Numbered from the stretch's first letter, positions 1 to 8,320 are shown. The stretch is 64,000 nt of DNA from an uncultured Celeribacter sp. (GCF_963675965.1 NZ_OY780935.1:1124001-1188000); one strand, 5' to 3'. The notes: generated from the sequence alone by a model not told the origin. Numbers and translations are program-made.

Positions 1-352
1 CAATCACGTCAGGTGCCGTGGCACGGATGGTGCCATCCGCTTGCAACTCCAGCGCCCATTCCCGCAGTTGAGTGCCGCCTTTGGCATAGGTAAATTCTTC
101 GCGCAGCGTGCCGGAAGTGCCCTCCCATTGCCCCTCCATCCGCGCGACAAAGCGAGAGGCCACCCGACCATCGGGGCCGTAGATCACGCCTTCGCTGTCC
201 ATCACCCCGTTCAAATGGCGTTTGGGATCGAACACCGGACCAAGCCCGGCATAATCCGCAGGCTTTTGCGCACGGAAATTAAAACCCGGCCGCCAGGCAA
301 TGAACAGGGCCGCCAGCAGGACGATGACAATCAAAAGGCACAGAAGTTTCAT
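1..352 (-). CDS. DUF3833 family protein, C-terminus cut by window edge
   Basis: The frame starts with an ATG at 352 and runs off the left edge, so about 117 residues are visible. It opens with a hydrophobic stretch (MKLLCLLIVIVLLAALFIAW), a signal peptide or membrane anchor, followed by a lipocalin-like region typical of DUF3833 (residues near FDPKRHLNG and GVIYGPDGR). The biochemical role is unknown; the family is often found beside DUF1365 and cyclopropane-fatty-acid type genes. The start overlaps the DUF1365 stop by four bases (ATGA), so it is the third gene of the leftward operon promoted near 2.45 kb. Family call is from recognition of sequence and context. Confidence 0.75.
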   Translation of the reverse strand, partial: MKLLCLLIVIVLLAALFIAWRPGFNFRAQKPADYAGLGPVFDPKRHLNGVMDSEGVIYGPDGRVASRFVARMEGQWEGTSGTLREEFTYAKGGTQLREWALELQADGTIRATAPDVI

Positions 353-1101
353 GAGCTGACCTCCTCGGTCGGCGGTTCCGGACGCGTGCGATAGCGTGCG
401 CCCATGAGTTTCAGGCGTACCGCCTGTATGTAGATCAATCCGACCGTGCGCATTGCACCGAAAGGCCGGCGCAGACAGGCCCCCAGAATGGCGCGGTTGG
501 TCAGAGGGCGACGCGGCCCGCTCAGCGTGGCCACCAGTCCCTCGTCGCCGTTTTCATGCAAAATGCGAATGGCGATCCTGTCCGGACGGATTGAGAAGCC
601 AAAGCTGTAATGACCCGCGATCTCCTGAAACGGCGACACATGGAACACCTTGCGCGCCGTAATCTGATCGGTCGGCGTAATCGGGGCGAACTCCTGGCGA
701 TGGCACAGGTAACTGTGGCGATCCCCAAAGGTGTTGTTGACCTCGGCAATCACCGCCAGCAGGCCGTCACCGCGCAGCGCCAACCAGAAGCTGACCGGGT
801 TGAAGACAACACCGGCATAGGCGGGTTGGGTGAGCAACCGCAGATCATAGCTGCCCGTCAGGCCCGCTTGCGCAAAGATATCACGCGCCCAGCTGGCCCC
901 GCGCCCGTCCCCGCGCGGCCCTCCGTGATCGCGGTCATGCACGGAAAACAGATTGAAACGATTGCGCGAAAACAGCAGCGGCCCGCGCCGGTCTTCGGGA
1001 TCGATCAGGACGAAATCGACGCCATAGGAAAAGCTGTTGCGCAGCGGGCCAAAGCGGGCATGGACGGTCTTGCCGCTGAGATGTTCCGGGGCATGTGTCA
1101 T
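349..1101 (-). CDS. DUF1365 domain protein
   Basis: A 250-residue protein of the DUF1365 family, which in many proteobacteria accompanies a flavin amine-oxidase-like protein and a cyclopropane-fatty-acid synthase and is thought to act in modification of membrane fatty acids; the reaction is not established here. Visible family features are HARFGPLRNSFSYGVDFVLI near the N-terminus, FNPVSFWLAL in the middle and HVSPFQEIAGHYSF. I chose the ATG at 1101, which overlaps the stop of the upstream flavoprotein by four bases; a longer frame to 1215 exists but lies inside that gene. Likely co-transcribed from the ECF-type promoter at 2423-2452, hence part of the oxidative-stress response. Confidence 0.9.
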   Translation of the reverse strand: MTHAPEHLSGKTVHARFGPLRNSFSYGVDFVLIDPEDRRGPLLFSRNRFNLFSVHDRDHGGPRGDGRGASWARDIFAQAGLTGSYDLRLLTQPAYAGVVFNPVSFWLALRGDGLLAVIAEVNNTFGDRHSYLCHRQEFAPITPTDQITARKVFHVSPFQEIAGHYSFGFSIRPDRIAIRILHENGDEGLVATLSGPRRPLTNRAILGACLRRPFGAMRTVGLIYIQAVRLKLMGARYRTRPEPPTEEVSS

Positions 1102-2399
1102 TGCGCGGCCACTCCGAACGTGCGGCTCTGCGCCTGCAGGGCCTCGCTGACTCGCACCGCGCTGGCAAAGCCGTCTTCGTGAAAACCATGCCGCAGATAG
1201 GCCCCGGCAAACCACGTATTATTCTGACCCTGAATGCGATCAATCTGCCCCTGCGCACGCAACGCCGCGTGATCGAAAACCGGATGCCGGAAGGTGACCT
1301 CATCATAAATCGCAGGCCCTGCAACCTCGCGCGCAGGGTTCAGGCTGACGAACAGAGGATCGTTTTCGGGGATATTCTGCAGCCGGTTCATCCAATAGGT
1401 GACGCCGATCTTGGTGCGCTGTTCGGAACTCTGGGCCTGATAGACCCAAGAAGACCAGCAGGCACGACGTTTGGGCATGAAGGCCGGGTCGCAATGCAAA
1501 ACCACCTGATTGTCCTGATACCGCAGATCCGACAGCGCCGAGGTTTCCTGCGCGGTCGGCTGCTCCAGCAATCGCAAGGCCGTGTCGGAATGGCAGGCGA
1601 AAATCACCTGATCGAAATGCCTCGGTGTCTGGCCCTGCGGTTTGACGACAACGCCCAGAGGACTGCGCTGGACGGCCTCAATCGGCGCGCCTGTCTGCAG
1701 CTCTGTGCCCCGCGCCAGAAGATTGGCTTCCAGCCGCCGCACATATTCCTGTGAACCGCCCGAAACCGTCCACCACTGGTGCTGACCGGTCGCCGACAGC
1801 AGGGCGTGATTGCGAAAGAACTGGACCAGCGTGCGCGCTGGAAAGGCGCGAATGTCCTCGGGCGCGGTCGACCAGATCGCGCCACAGATCGGCATCAGGT
1901 AATAGCGCTGGAACCACTCCCCCAACCCCATGTCATCGACCAGTTCGCCAATGGTCAGGCTGTCGTCTCGCGCCGCAGCCTCTGCTCCGGCATTGAAACG
2001 GAAAATGTCACGCACCATGCGCGCAAACCCCGGTCGCGTCAGGTTGCGCTTTTGCCCCAGAAGTGCGGCAACGGATTTCAGCCCGTATTCGACGCGCCCG
2101 CCGTCGATGCTTGCCCCAAAGCTCATGTCGCTTTTTTCCACCGGCACATCGAGATCGTCGAACATTGCCGTCAGATGCGGATAATTGGCGTAGTTAAAGA
2201 CGATGAAGCCCGTATCAACCGGCTGATCGCCAAACCGCCCGGCCAGAACCGTGCGCGCATGCCCGCCCAGACGCGGCGCCGCTTCGAAAAGAGTCACCTG
2301 ATGGCTGTCCGCCAGCCGATACGCGGCAGCAAGACCGGAAATGCCGCCGCCAATGATGGCGACGGACTGGGCTGGGGCGGGCGTTGAATCAAGTGACAT
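1098..2399 (-). CDS. FAD-dependent amine-oxidase-like flavoprotein
   Basis: A 433-residue flavoprotein with an N-terminal dinucleotide-binding fold (VAIIGGGISGLAAAYRLA near residue 15, then an acidic FEA and a GGHARTV segment) typical of the predicted NAD/FAD-binding proteins paired with DUF1365. The substrate is probably a lipid chain rather than an amine, but this is inference from context. The ATG at 2399 has a good ribosome site (AAGGAG, 8 bases upstream). It is the first gene of the leftward operon and diverges from the sigma factor gene. In Rhodobacter sphaeroides a similar divergent operon beside rpoE-chrR is sigma-E dependent; from memory, members of it have been tied to furan fatty acid formation. 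Confidence 0.88.
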   Translation of the reverse strand: MSLDSTPAPAQSVAIIGGGISGLAAAYRLADSHQVTLFEAAPRLGGHARTVLAGRFGDQPVDTGFIVFNYANYPHLTAMFDDLDVPVEKSDMSFGASIDGGRVEYGLKSVAALLGQKRNLTRPGFARMVRDIFRFNAGAEAAARDDSLTIGELVDDMGLGEWFQRYYLMPICGAIWSTAPEDIRAFPARTLVQFFRNHALLSATGQHQWWTVSGGSQEYVRRLEANLLARGTELQTGAPIEAVQRSPLGVVVKPQGQTPRHFDQVIFACHSDTALRLLEQPTAQETSALSDLRYQDNQVVLHCDPAFMPKRRACWSSWVYQAQSSEQRTKIGVTYWMNRLQNIPENDPLFVSLNPAREVAGPAIYDEVTFRHPVFDHAALRAQGQIDRIQGQNNTWFAGAYLRHGFHEDGFASAVRVSEALQAQSRTFGVAAQ

Positions 2400-2422
2400 G
2401 GCCTTGGTCTCCTTATTTCCTC

Positions 2423-2452
2423 TGACTACGCAGCCGACGGCCCTTCGGATCA
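2423..2452 (-). promoter_or_regulatory. ECF (RpoE/ECF11-type) promoter of flavoprotein operon
   Basis: Reading the minus strand, TGATCC (2452-2447) is followed after exactly 18 bases by TAGTCA (2428-2423), and the flavoprotein ATG lies at 2399. TGATCC with about 18 bases to a TA-rich minus-10 is the promoter form known for the Rhodobacter sigma-E (ECF11) group. The same minus-35 and same spacing occur in the other direction at 2499-2528, which makes chance less likely. Confidence 0.75.
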
Positions 2453-2498
2453 CCTGCCCCCACGAAAATCCTGAAAAAATCTCCAGAGAAAATAATTT

Positions 2499-2528
2499 TG
2501 ATCCACCACTCGACCCAAAGCGTAAACG
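2499..2528 (+). promoter_or_regulatory. ECF (RpoE/ECF11-type) autoregulatory promoter of rpoE-chrR
   Basis: TGATCC at 2499-2504, an 18-base spacer, and TAAACG at 2523-2528. Transcription would begin near 2535, leaving a leader of about 165 bases before the GTG at 2701. This is the expected self-activation site of the sigma factor encoded downstream. The 2400-2700 stretch holds no gene, only these two back-to-back promoters and the leader. Confidence 0.78.
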
Positions 2529-2700
2529 AGATATGCTGAGCTTGGACCAACATATTTTCCTGCCCGACGGGCCTGAGACCGCACCCAGCGGGGCGCCTTT
2601 GGATGTTTTGGCCGTCCCGCCGCGCGAAAACGCTACGGCGCACGGCACGAGCGGGCATCGCAATACGCTGCGTCAGCAGCAGGGCAAAAAGCAGAGCAAA

Positions 2701-3258
2701 GTGACCAAAAACGGTGAGATTTCCAACGAGACGCAATGGATGTTGCAGGTTCGCGATCATCGCGACAAGATCGCCTTTGGCCAGTTGTTCGACCATTTTG
2801 CCCCGCGCCTGAAGGGCATGATCATGCGCTCGGGCTGTTCTTCAGCACAAGCCGAAGACATTCTGCAAGAGGTCATGCTCAAGGTCTGGCGCAAGGCACA
2901 TCTTTACGATCCGGCCCGCGCGCAGGTCTCGGCCTGGATCTATCAGATCGCCCGCAACCAGCAGACCGATCTGTTTCGCAAAGAGGCCCGCCCCATGCCC
3001 GAGGCGCTCAAAACCCCGGACCAGCCCGAACCCGACGCCAGCCACGTCGTCGCGCTGGATCAGGAGGTCGCCCACCTCCGACGGGCGATGGACAATCTCA
3101 GCCCGGATCAGCGTAGCATGGTTGAAAAGGCCTATCTTGGCGAACTCAGCCATTCCGAAATCAGCGAAGCAACAGGACTTCCCCTTGGCACCATCAAATC
3201 CCGCATCCGACTGGCCCTTGAAAAACTAAGACATGAAATGAAAGGAGCACGACCATGA
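2701..3258 (+). CDS. rpoE: ECF sigma factor RpoE (ChrR-controlled, ECF11 group)
   Basis: A 185-residue sigma-70 family factor of the type released from ChrR by singlet oxygen in Rhodobacter. Region 2 is clear (FGQLFDHFAPRLKGMIMRSG, then AEDILQEVMLKVWRKAHLYD and VSAWIYQIARNQ), and region 4 carries the helix-turn-helix LGELSHSEISEATGLPLGTI followed by KSRIRLALEKLR. The start is uncertain: GTG at 2701 gives the length and N-terminus seen in Rhodobacter (about 11-13 residues before the WM); the ATG at 2740 is the alternative. Longer in-frame starts lie at or before the predicted transcription start and are rejected. It overlaps chrR by four bases, so the pair is co-translated, and it probably drives its own promoter and the divergent operon. 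Confidence 0.9.
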   Translation: MTKNGEISNETQWMLQVRDHRDKIAFGQLFDHFAPRLKGMIMRSGCSSAQAEDILQEVMLKVWRKAHLYDPARAQVSAWIYQIARNQQTDLFRKEARPMPEALKTPDQPEPDASHVVALDQEVAHLRRAMDNLSPDQRSMVEKAYLGELSHSEISEATGLPLGTIKSRIRLALEKLRHEMKGARP

Positions 3259-3890
3259 CGGCCATCACCCATCACGTTTCCGACGCGCTTCTGCTGTCTT
3301 ATGTGTCCGGCCAGTTGCCGCATCCCTTTGCACTGGTTGTCGCGGCCCATATCTCGCTCTGCGATGACTGCCGGGCGCGCGCCGCGGCGCATGCCCATGC
3401 CGGGGGGGCTCTGTTGGAAAGTACCGCATCTGCGGAACTGTCCGGAGGGCTGAAATCTGGCTTGATGGCGCAGCTTGATGCCCCTGCCCCCACCGAACCG
3501 CATTACACGGCAAAAGGCCCCTATCCCGCCCCCGTCATGGCGGCGCTCAAAGGCCAGCCCCCGCGCTGGAAGCATCTCGGCCTTGGCACTCGCCAGTCGA
3601 TCCTGCATCACGGGCGCGAAGGCAGTGTACGACTGCTTTATATTCCCGGGGGCATGGCTGTCCCGGACCATGGTCACAACGGGCTGGAGCTGACACTGGT
3701 GCTGCAAGGCGCGTTTCACGATGAAACCGGGCGCTTTGGCGTCGGCGATCTGGAAACGGCGGATGGCGATCTGGAGCACACGCCGATTGCGGAAGCCGGC
3801 GCGCCCTGCATCTGCCTTGCGGCGACGGATGCCTCGCTGCGGTTTTCATCACTGCTGCCGCGTCTGCTGCAGCCGATTTTCCGGATCTGA
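3255..3890 (+). CDS. chrR: Zinc anti-sigma factor ChrR
   Basis: A 211-residue cytoplasmic anti-sigma factor that holds RpoE inactive until singlet oxygen or a related signal. The N-terminal anti-sigma domain shows the zinc-binding set His7, His32, Cys36 and Cys39 (HISLCDDC), matching the His/His/Cys/Cys ligands known for Rhodobacter ChrR. The C-terminal half is a cupin (GGMAVPDHGHNGLELTLVLQ, about residues 130-190), needed in the family for the singlet-oxygen response. The ATG overlaps the rpoE stop (ATGA). Length and ligand spacing are normal, so the pair looks functional. Confidence 0.94.
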   Translation: MTAITHHVSDALLLSYVSGQLPHPFALVVAAHISLCDDCRARAAAHAHAGGALLESTASAELSGGLKSGLMAQLDAPAPTEPHYTAKGPYPAPVMAALKGQPPRWKHLGLGTRQSILHHGREGSVRLLYIPGGMAVPDHGHNGLELTLVLQGAFHDETGRFGVGDLETADGDLEHTPIAEAGAPCICLAATDASLRFSSLLPRLLQPIFRI

Positions 3891-3909
3891 GACGTTTACG
3901 GAGCCGACC

Positions 3910-4680
3910 TCACAACACCCGGCGCAACCCCGATTGCACCTTCTGCAGCTTGGGCAGGTAGTCCTGCACCAGGGTTTCCACCGGATCCTGTGTTACTGCC
4001 ATGCCGGTGTTGAGCGCCGCCACAATCCGACCGCGCCCGTCAAAAAGCGGGACGGCGATTGATCGCAGTCCAAGCTCCACCTCCTGATCGATCAGCGCGA
4101 ACCCCAGATCGCCCGCACGCTCCACCCGCGCGAGGATGTCGGCGGGGTCGGTCAGGCTATGGGCCGTGCGCGGTGCCAGATTTGAGGCCTCGATCCGTGC
4201 CAAAGCCTCTGCCCGGGGCAACGCCGCCAACAAGACACGCCCCATGGAGGTGCAATGTGCTGGCAGACGGGACCCCGGCATCAGCCCGATGGACATCACC
4301 CGGCGCTGCGCCGCGCGCGCGAGATAGACAATTTCCGTGCCATCCAGAATCGACACCGAACAGCTTTGCCCGATCTGTTCGGTCAATTGGTCCAGCCAGG
4401 GTTGCACGATCTGCGGCAGCGGCAACGCCGCAATCGCCCCCATGCCAAGCCGCAACGCCCGCGGCGTCAGAGTGAAAAACTTGCCGTCAGAATCCGCGTA
4501 GCCCTCGGCATTGAGCGTCAACAGGCAGCGCCGGGCCGTGGCGCGATCCAGACCCGTCGTCCCTGCCACATCGGTGATCGTCAGTTTCGGATGTTCCGCG
4601 CCAAAGCATTCAAGCACCCGCAACCCCTTGGCCAGAGACGAAATTGTATCGGAGGATTTGCGCGTCGAATTGTTCACCAT
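3910..4680 (-). CDS. pcaR: IclR-family regulator, PcaR/PcaU/PobR type
   Basis: A 256-residue regulator with an N-terminal winged helix (SSLAKGLRVLECFGAEHPKL, then TGLDRATARRCLLTL) and a C-terminal effector domain carrying LPAHCTSMGRVLLAAL, a signature of the beta-ketoadipate branch of the IclR family. It diverges from pcaIJF and probably activates it in response to beta-ketoadipate or protocatechuate. The start at 4680 places the helix-turn-helix about 12 residues in, as in relatives; in-frame ATGs at 4716 and 4752 exist, but the extra residues (repeated FVR) are simply the translation of the operator repeats upstream. No clear ribosome site is visible before any of the three. Confidence 0.85.
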   Translation of the reverse strand: MVNNSTRKSSDTISSLAKGLRVLECFGAEHPKLTITDVAGTTGLDRATARRCLLTLNAEGYADSDGKFFTLTPRALRLGMGAIAALPLPQIVQPWLDQLTEQIGQSCSVSILDGTEIVYLARAAQRRVMSIGLMPGSRLPAHCTSMGRVLLAALPRAEALARIEASNLAPRTAHSLTDPADILARVERAGDLGFALIDQEVELGLRSIAVPLFDGRGRIVAALNTGMAVTQDPVETLVQDYLPKLQKVQSGLRRVL

Positions 4681-4729
4681 GCGCACAAAATTCACTTCAT
4701 TGCGAACAAAAGTCAACATGCGAACAAAA
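4681..4729 (+). promoter_or_regulatory. Triple direct repeat, candidate PcaR operator
   Basis: Three 10-base direct repeats: GCGCACAAAA (4681-4690), GCGAACAAAA (4702-4711) and GCGAACAAAA (4720-4729), spaced 21 and 18 bases. They fill the gap between the IclR regulator and pcaI, starting directly next to the regulator's ATG. Acinetobacter PcaU and PobR are known to bind three 10-bp repeats between regulator and target, so the architecture fits. Binding by this regulator is inferred. Confidence 0.7.
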
Positions 4730-4786
4730 AGACTCGGCAGCCGCAAATCCAAAGCCTAGACCAGCCTCAGGATTTTGGAGGTTCTC

Positions 4787-5506
4787 ATGGATAAAACCAT
4801 TTCTTCCGTGGCCGAGGCGGTCGCGGACATTCCCGATGGCGCAACCATCATGATCGGCGGATTCGGCGGCTCCGGTGCCCCCATCGAACTGATCCACGCG
4901 CTGATCGACCGCTTCCGCGCCACAGGCAACCCAAAGAACGTAACCGTGATCAACAACAACGCGGGCAACGGCTTCATCGGCATCGCCGCGATGATCAAGG
5001 CGGGCATGGTCAAAAAGATGATCTGCTCCTTCCCGCGGTCCTCGAACGCCGAAGCGTTCAACGAAAAGTATCTTGCAGGTGAAATCGAGCTGGAACTCGT
5101 CCCACAGGGCACGCTGGCCGAACGCATTCGCGCGGCCGGGGCGGGCATTCCCGCCTTCTACACGCCTTCGTCTTTCGGGACCGAACTGGCCGAGGGCAAG
5201 CCGACCGAAGAATTCGACGGAAAGATGTATGTCCGCGAACGCTGGCTGAAGGCCGACTTTGCCCTCATCAAAGGACAACAGGGCGACACCGTCGGCAACC
5301 TGACCTACCGCATGGCGGGCCGCAACTTTAACCCACTGATGGCCATGGCTGCCGCGAAAACCATCGCGCAGGTCAGCGAACTTGGCGCCCCCGGCTCCAT
5401 CGATCCGCAGCAGGTGATCACCCCCGGTATCTTTGTCGACACCGTGGTCGAAGTCGCCAATCCGCAACAAGAAGAAGTGCTCGTGCGCACGGGAGTGGTC
5501 CACTGA
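4787..5506 (+). CDS. pcaI: 3-oxoadipate CoA-transferase subunit A
   Basis: A 239-residue alpha subunit that, with PcaJ, moves CoA from succinyl-CoA to beta-ketoadipate, the penultimate step of the protocatechuate pathway. The family signature GGFGGSGAPIELI lies at about residues 26-38 and NNNAGNG shortly after. The ATG at 4787 is preceded by GGAGG with a six-base gap, which decides it over the in-frame TTG at 4775. The stop overlaps the pcaJ start by one base (TGATG), so the two subunits are translationally coupled. The operon pcaIJF is led by the triple repeat at 4681-4729. Confidence 0.96.
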   Translation: MDKTISSVAEAVADIPDGATIMIGGFGGSGAPIELIHALIDRFRATGNPKNVTVINNNAGNGFIGIAAMIKAGMVKKMICSFPRSSNAEAFNEKYLAGEIELELVPQGTLAERIRAAGAGIPAFYTPSSFGTELAEGKPTEEFDGKMYVRERWLKADFALIKGQQGDTVGNLTYRMAGRNFNPLMAMAAAKTIAQVSELGAPGSIDPQQVITPGIFVDTVVEVANPQQEEVLVRTGVVH

Positions 5507-6198
5507 TGTCCGGTTTCAATCTGATGGAAGACAAGCTGACGAATGCGCAAATTGCATGGCGTGCCGCGCAAGATATTGAAGACGGCTCCTATGTGAACCT
5601 CGGCATCGGCTTTCCCGAAATGATCGCCAAATTCCAGCCGGAAGGCCGCGACGTGACCTATCACACCGAAAACGGCGTGCTGGGCTTTGGCAAGGCGCCC
5701 GCCGAAGGGGAAGAAGACTGGGACCTGATCAACGCCGGGAAAAAGGCGATCACACTCAATCCCGGCGCCTCGTTTTTCCACCATGCCGACAGCTTTTCGA
5801 TGGTGCGCGGCGGCCACCTCGATCTGGCCGTGCTGGGTGCCTATCAGGTCGCGCAAAACGGCGATCTCGCCAACTGGCGCGTCGGTTCCAAGGGCGTTCC
5901 GGCCGTGGGCGGCGCGATGGATCTGGTGCATGGCGCAAAACGCGTCGCCGTGGTCACAGACCATGTCACCAAGGATGGCAAGCCCAAGCTGGTTGAGGCC
6001 TGCACCTTCCCGCTCACCGGCGTGGGCTGCGTGACCCGTGTCTACACCTCTCTGGCGGTGATCGACATTGAAGACGGAAAATTCATCTTGCGTGAAAAGC
6101 TGCCGCAAATGACCCTGGAAGAGCTGCAGGCGGTGACGGGAGCAACGCTCCACACCGAGGGCGATGTGGCCGATCTGATTGTCCCGGAGGACCTGTGA
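5506..6198 (+). CDS. pcaJ: 3-oxoadipate CoA-transferase subunit B
   Basis: A 230-residue beta subunit of the CoA-transferase. The catalytic glutamate lies in HTENGVLGFG (Glu55), the expected site of the glutamyl-CoA thioester intermediate, and NLGIGFPEMI near residue 31 is typical of the family. One-base overlaps with pcaI before and pcaF after (both TGATG) show a tightly coupled operon. Full length, no anomalies. Confidence 0.96.
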   Translation: MSGFNLMEDKLTNAQIAWRAAQDIEDGSYVNLGIGFPEMIAKFQPEGRDVTYHTENGVLGFGKAPAEGEEDWDLINAGKKAITLNPGASFFHHADSFSMVRGGHLDLAVLGAYQVAQNGDLANWRVGSKGVPAVGGAMDLVHGAKRVAVVTDHVTKDGKPKLVEACTFPLTGVGCVTRVYTSLAVIDIEDGKFILREKLPQMTLEELQAVTGATLHTEGDVADLIVPEDL

Positions 6199-7397
6199 TG
6201 ACTGACGTTTATATCTGCGACTACATCCGCACACCGATTGGCCGTTACGGCGGCGCGCTGGCGTCTGTTCGGGCGGATGATCTGGGGGCGATCCCTTTGA
6301 AAGCGCTGGCAGAACGCAATCCGTCGATGGATTTGGCGGCGATTGATGACGTGATCTTCGGCTGTGCCAACCAGGCGGGCGAAGACAATCGCAACGTCGC
6401 CCGTATGTCGCTGTTGCTCGCGGGCTACCCCGCCAGCGTGTCGGGCACGACGATGAACCGCCTGTGTGGCTCCGGCATGGATGCGATCATCACCGCCGCC
6501 CGCGCGATCAAGGCAGGCGAGGCCGATCTGATCATCGCAGGCGGTGTCGAAAGCATGTCGCGCGCGCCCTTCGTGATGCCGAAAGCGGAGACCGCCTTTG
6601 CGCGCGCCAATGCCGTCTATGACACGACCATCGGCTGGCGGTTCGTCAACAAACTGATGAAGGCGCAGTATGGCGTGGATTCCATGCCGGAAACCGCCGA
6701 GAACGTGGCCGAAGACTTCAGCATTTCCCGCGAAGATCAGGACCTCTTCGCGCTGCGGTCGCAACAAAAGGCAGGCGCTGCCATGGCCAACGGACGACTG
6801 GCGCAAGAGATCATCCCGGTGACCATCCCGCAGCGCAAAGGCGATCCAATCGTGGTTTCCGAGGACGAGCACCCGCGTCCCTCGACAACACTTGAAGCGC
6901 TGCAAAAGCTCAAGACCTTTGTCAAAGCCGACGGCACCGTGACCGCGGGCAATGCCTCTGGCGTCAACGACGGCGCGGCGGCACTGATCCTGGCCACGAA
7001 AGAGGCCGCCGAAAAGCACGGCCTGAAACCCATCGCCAAGGTGCTTGGCGGGGCCGCCGCAGGTGTGCCGCCGCGGATCATGGGCTTTGGCCCGGCGCCA
7101 GCGTCGAAAAAACTGATGGCGCGTCTGGGTCTCAAGCAGGAAGACTTTGCGGTAATCGAGTTGAACGAAGCCTTTGCCTCGCAAGGCCTTGCGACACTGC
7201 GCGATCTGGGCATTGCAGACGACGACCCGCGCGTGAACCCCAATGGCGGCGCGATCGCCATCGGCCATCCGCTCGGCATGTCCGGCGCACGGATCACCGG
7301 CACGGCGATGCTGGATCTCAAACCGGGTGAAAAGTCGCTGTCGACCATGTGCATCGGCGTTGGTCAGGGCATCGCGATTGCGCTCGAAGCCATCTAA
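6198..7397 (+). CDS. pcaF: 3-oxoadipyl-CoA thiolase
   Basis: A 399-residue thiolase that cleaves beta-ketoadipyl-CoA to succinyl-CoA and acetyl-CoA, the last step of the pathway. Catalytic residues are visible: Cys90 in NRLCGSGMDAI, the histidine of GHPLGMSGAR (about 357) and the second cysteine in MCIGVGQG (385). I prefer the ATG at 6198, seven bases after GGAGG, to the GTG one codon earlier. It ends five bases from the convergent pcaQ; a hairpin at 7405-7431 may end its transcript inside the pcaQ 3' end. Confidence 0.96.
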   Translation: MTDVYICDYIRTPIGRYGGALASVRADDLGAIPLKALAERNPSMDLAAIDDVIFGCANQAGEDNRNVARMSLLLAGYPASVSGTTMNRLCGSGMDAIITAARAIKAGEADLIIAGGVESMSRAPFVMPKAETAFARANAVYDTTIGWRFVNKLMKAQYGVDSMPETAENVAEDFSISREDQDLFALRSQQKAGAAMANGRLAQEIIPVTIPQRKGDPIVVSEDEHPRPSTTLEALQKLKTFVKADGTVTAGNASGVNDGAAALILATKEAAEKHGLKPIAKVLGGAAAGVPPRIMGFGPAPASKKLMARLGLKQEDFAVIELNEAFASQGLATLRDLGIADDDPRVNPNGGAIAIGHPLGMSGARITGTAMLDLKPGEKSLSTMCIGVGQGIAIALEAI

Positions 7398-7402
7398 ACC
7401 CT

Positions 7403-8320
7403 TCAGCGGGCGGAAAAATCCTTCGCCCGCTGATGCAACAGGCTGGCCAGAAAATCGGCCGGGCTGTCCCGCGTGAAATCGAATTTCCGCGTCAACCCCA
7501 CCGCCCCGGTCATGTAATCCACGCCCAGATCAAGCGTCGAAAGCCGCCCTTCGGTCATTTCGCGCTCAACCACGCCACGCGAAATGAACCAGAGCATGTC
7601 AGAGCGTTCCACCAGCGGCAGACCCACAGGGCGCGCGACGGTTTCAAACCGCACCGACAGGCTGGTCTCCAAGCCCGAGGCGATCAGATATTGCATCACC
7701 TGCTGGCGAATGATCGAGCCGGGGTTGGGCAGGATCACCGGATAGCGCCGCAGCGCCTCCACGGGCGACAAAGACAGCCCCGGGTGGTTCTTGCGTCCGA
7801 CCAGCAGTACGGTTTCATCATAGAGATATTCAAACGACAGCCCCGTCATCTCGCGCGCTGGCGCCATACGACCGACCACCAGATCCAGACCGCCGGATCG
7901 CATGCGCTCAATCAGATAGCGGTTTGGCCCCGTGATCACGGCGATGCGGGCATCGGGGCGAAGCTCGGAAAACTCCAGCGCCACGGCAGGGAACAGCCCG
8001 CTTGCTACCGTCGGCAGCACGCCAACCTTGACCACATCCATACGCCCGCCACCGGTGATCGCCCGCACCCCGGCCTCCAGACTTTGCAACGACGACAGTG
8101 CATGGCGGCGAAAGGCCTCGCCCGCAGGCGTCAGAACCGCCTGCCGCCCGGTGCGGGTGAACAGCGGCGCGCCCAGCTGTACCTCAAGCTCGGCAATGGT
8201 TTTCGACAGCGCCGGTTGCGACACGTTGCGTGCCCGTGCCGCCGCGGTGATCGTCCCCGCTTCGGCAACCGCCAGAAAGGCCTCAAGATGGCGCAGTTTC
8301 AGGCCATTAGGTATATTCAT
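7403..8320 (-). CDS. pcaQ: LysR-family activator PcaQ
   Basis: A 305-residue LysR-type regulator. The winged helix-turn-helix is at residues about 8-67 (LKLRHLEAFLAVAEAGTITA, QPALSKTIAELEVQLGAPLF), followed by a substrate-binding-protein-like effector domain. The sequence and its place, divergent from pcaD, identify PcaQ, which in Agrobacterium and Sinorhizobium activates pcaDCHGB in response to beta-carboxy-muconate or beta-ketoadipate-type inducers. The ATG at 8320 has no obvious ribosome site. The start codon overlaps the candidate operator at 8313-8328. Confidence 0.92.
   Translation of the reverse strand: MNIPNGLKLRHLEAFLAVAEAGTITAAARARNVSQPALSKTIAELEVQLGAPLFTRTGRQAVLTPAGEAFRRHALSSLQSLEAGVRAITGGGRMDVVKVGVLPTVASGLFPAVALEFSELRPDARIAVITGPNRYLIERMRSGGLDLVVGRMAPAREMTGLSFEYLYDETVLLVGRKNHPGLSLSPVEALRRYPVILPNPGSIIRQQVMQYLIASGLETSLSVRFETVARPVGLPLVERSDMLWFISRGVVEREMTEGRLSTLDLGVDYMTGAVGLTRKFDFTRDSPADFLASLLHQRAKDFSAR
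7405..7431. terminator. Hairpin between converging pcaF and pcaQ
   Basis: AGCGGGCG (7405-7412) pairs with CGCCCGCT (7424-7431) across an 11-base loop. It lies just after the pcaF stop and inside the last codons of pcaQ. There is no long T run on either side, so a terminator role is only likely. Confidence 0.4.

Noticed and set aside
2341..2700. Longer N-terminus for the sigma factor (starts at 2341 or 2533)
   Set aside because: These starts precede or coincide with the predicted transcription start at about 2535 and would add residues not seen in Rhodobacter RpoE.
4681..4729. CRISPR-like or microsatellite repeat
   Set aside because: Only three 10-base units with unequal spacing and no unique spacers of constant length; operator repeats explain it better.
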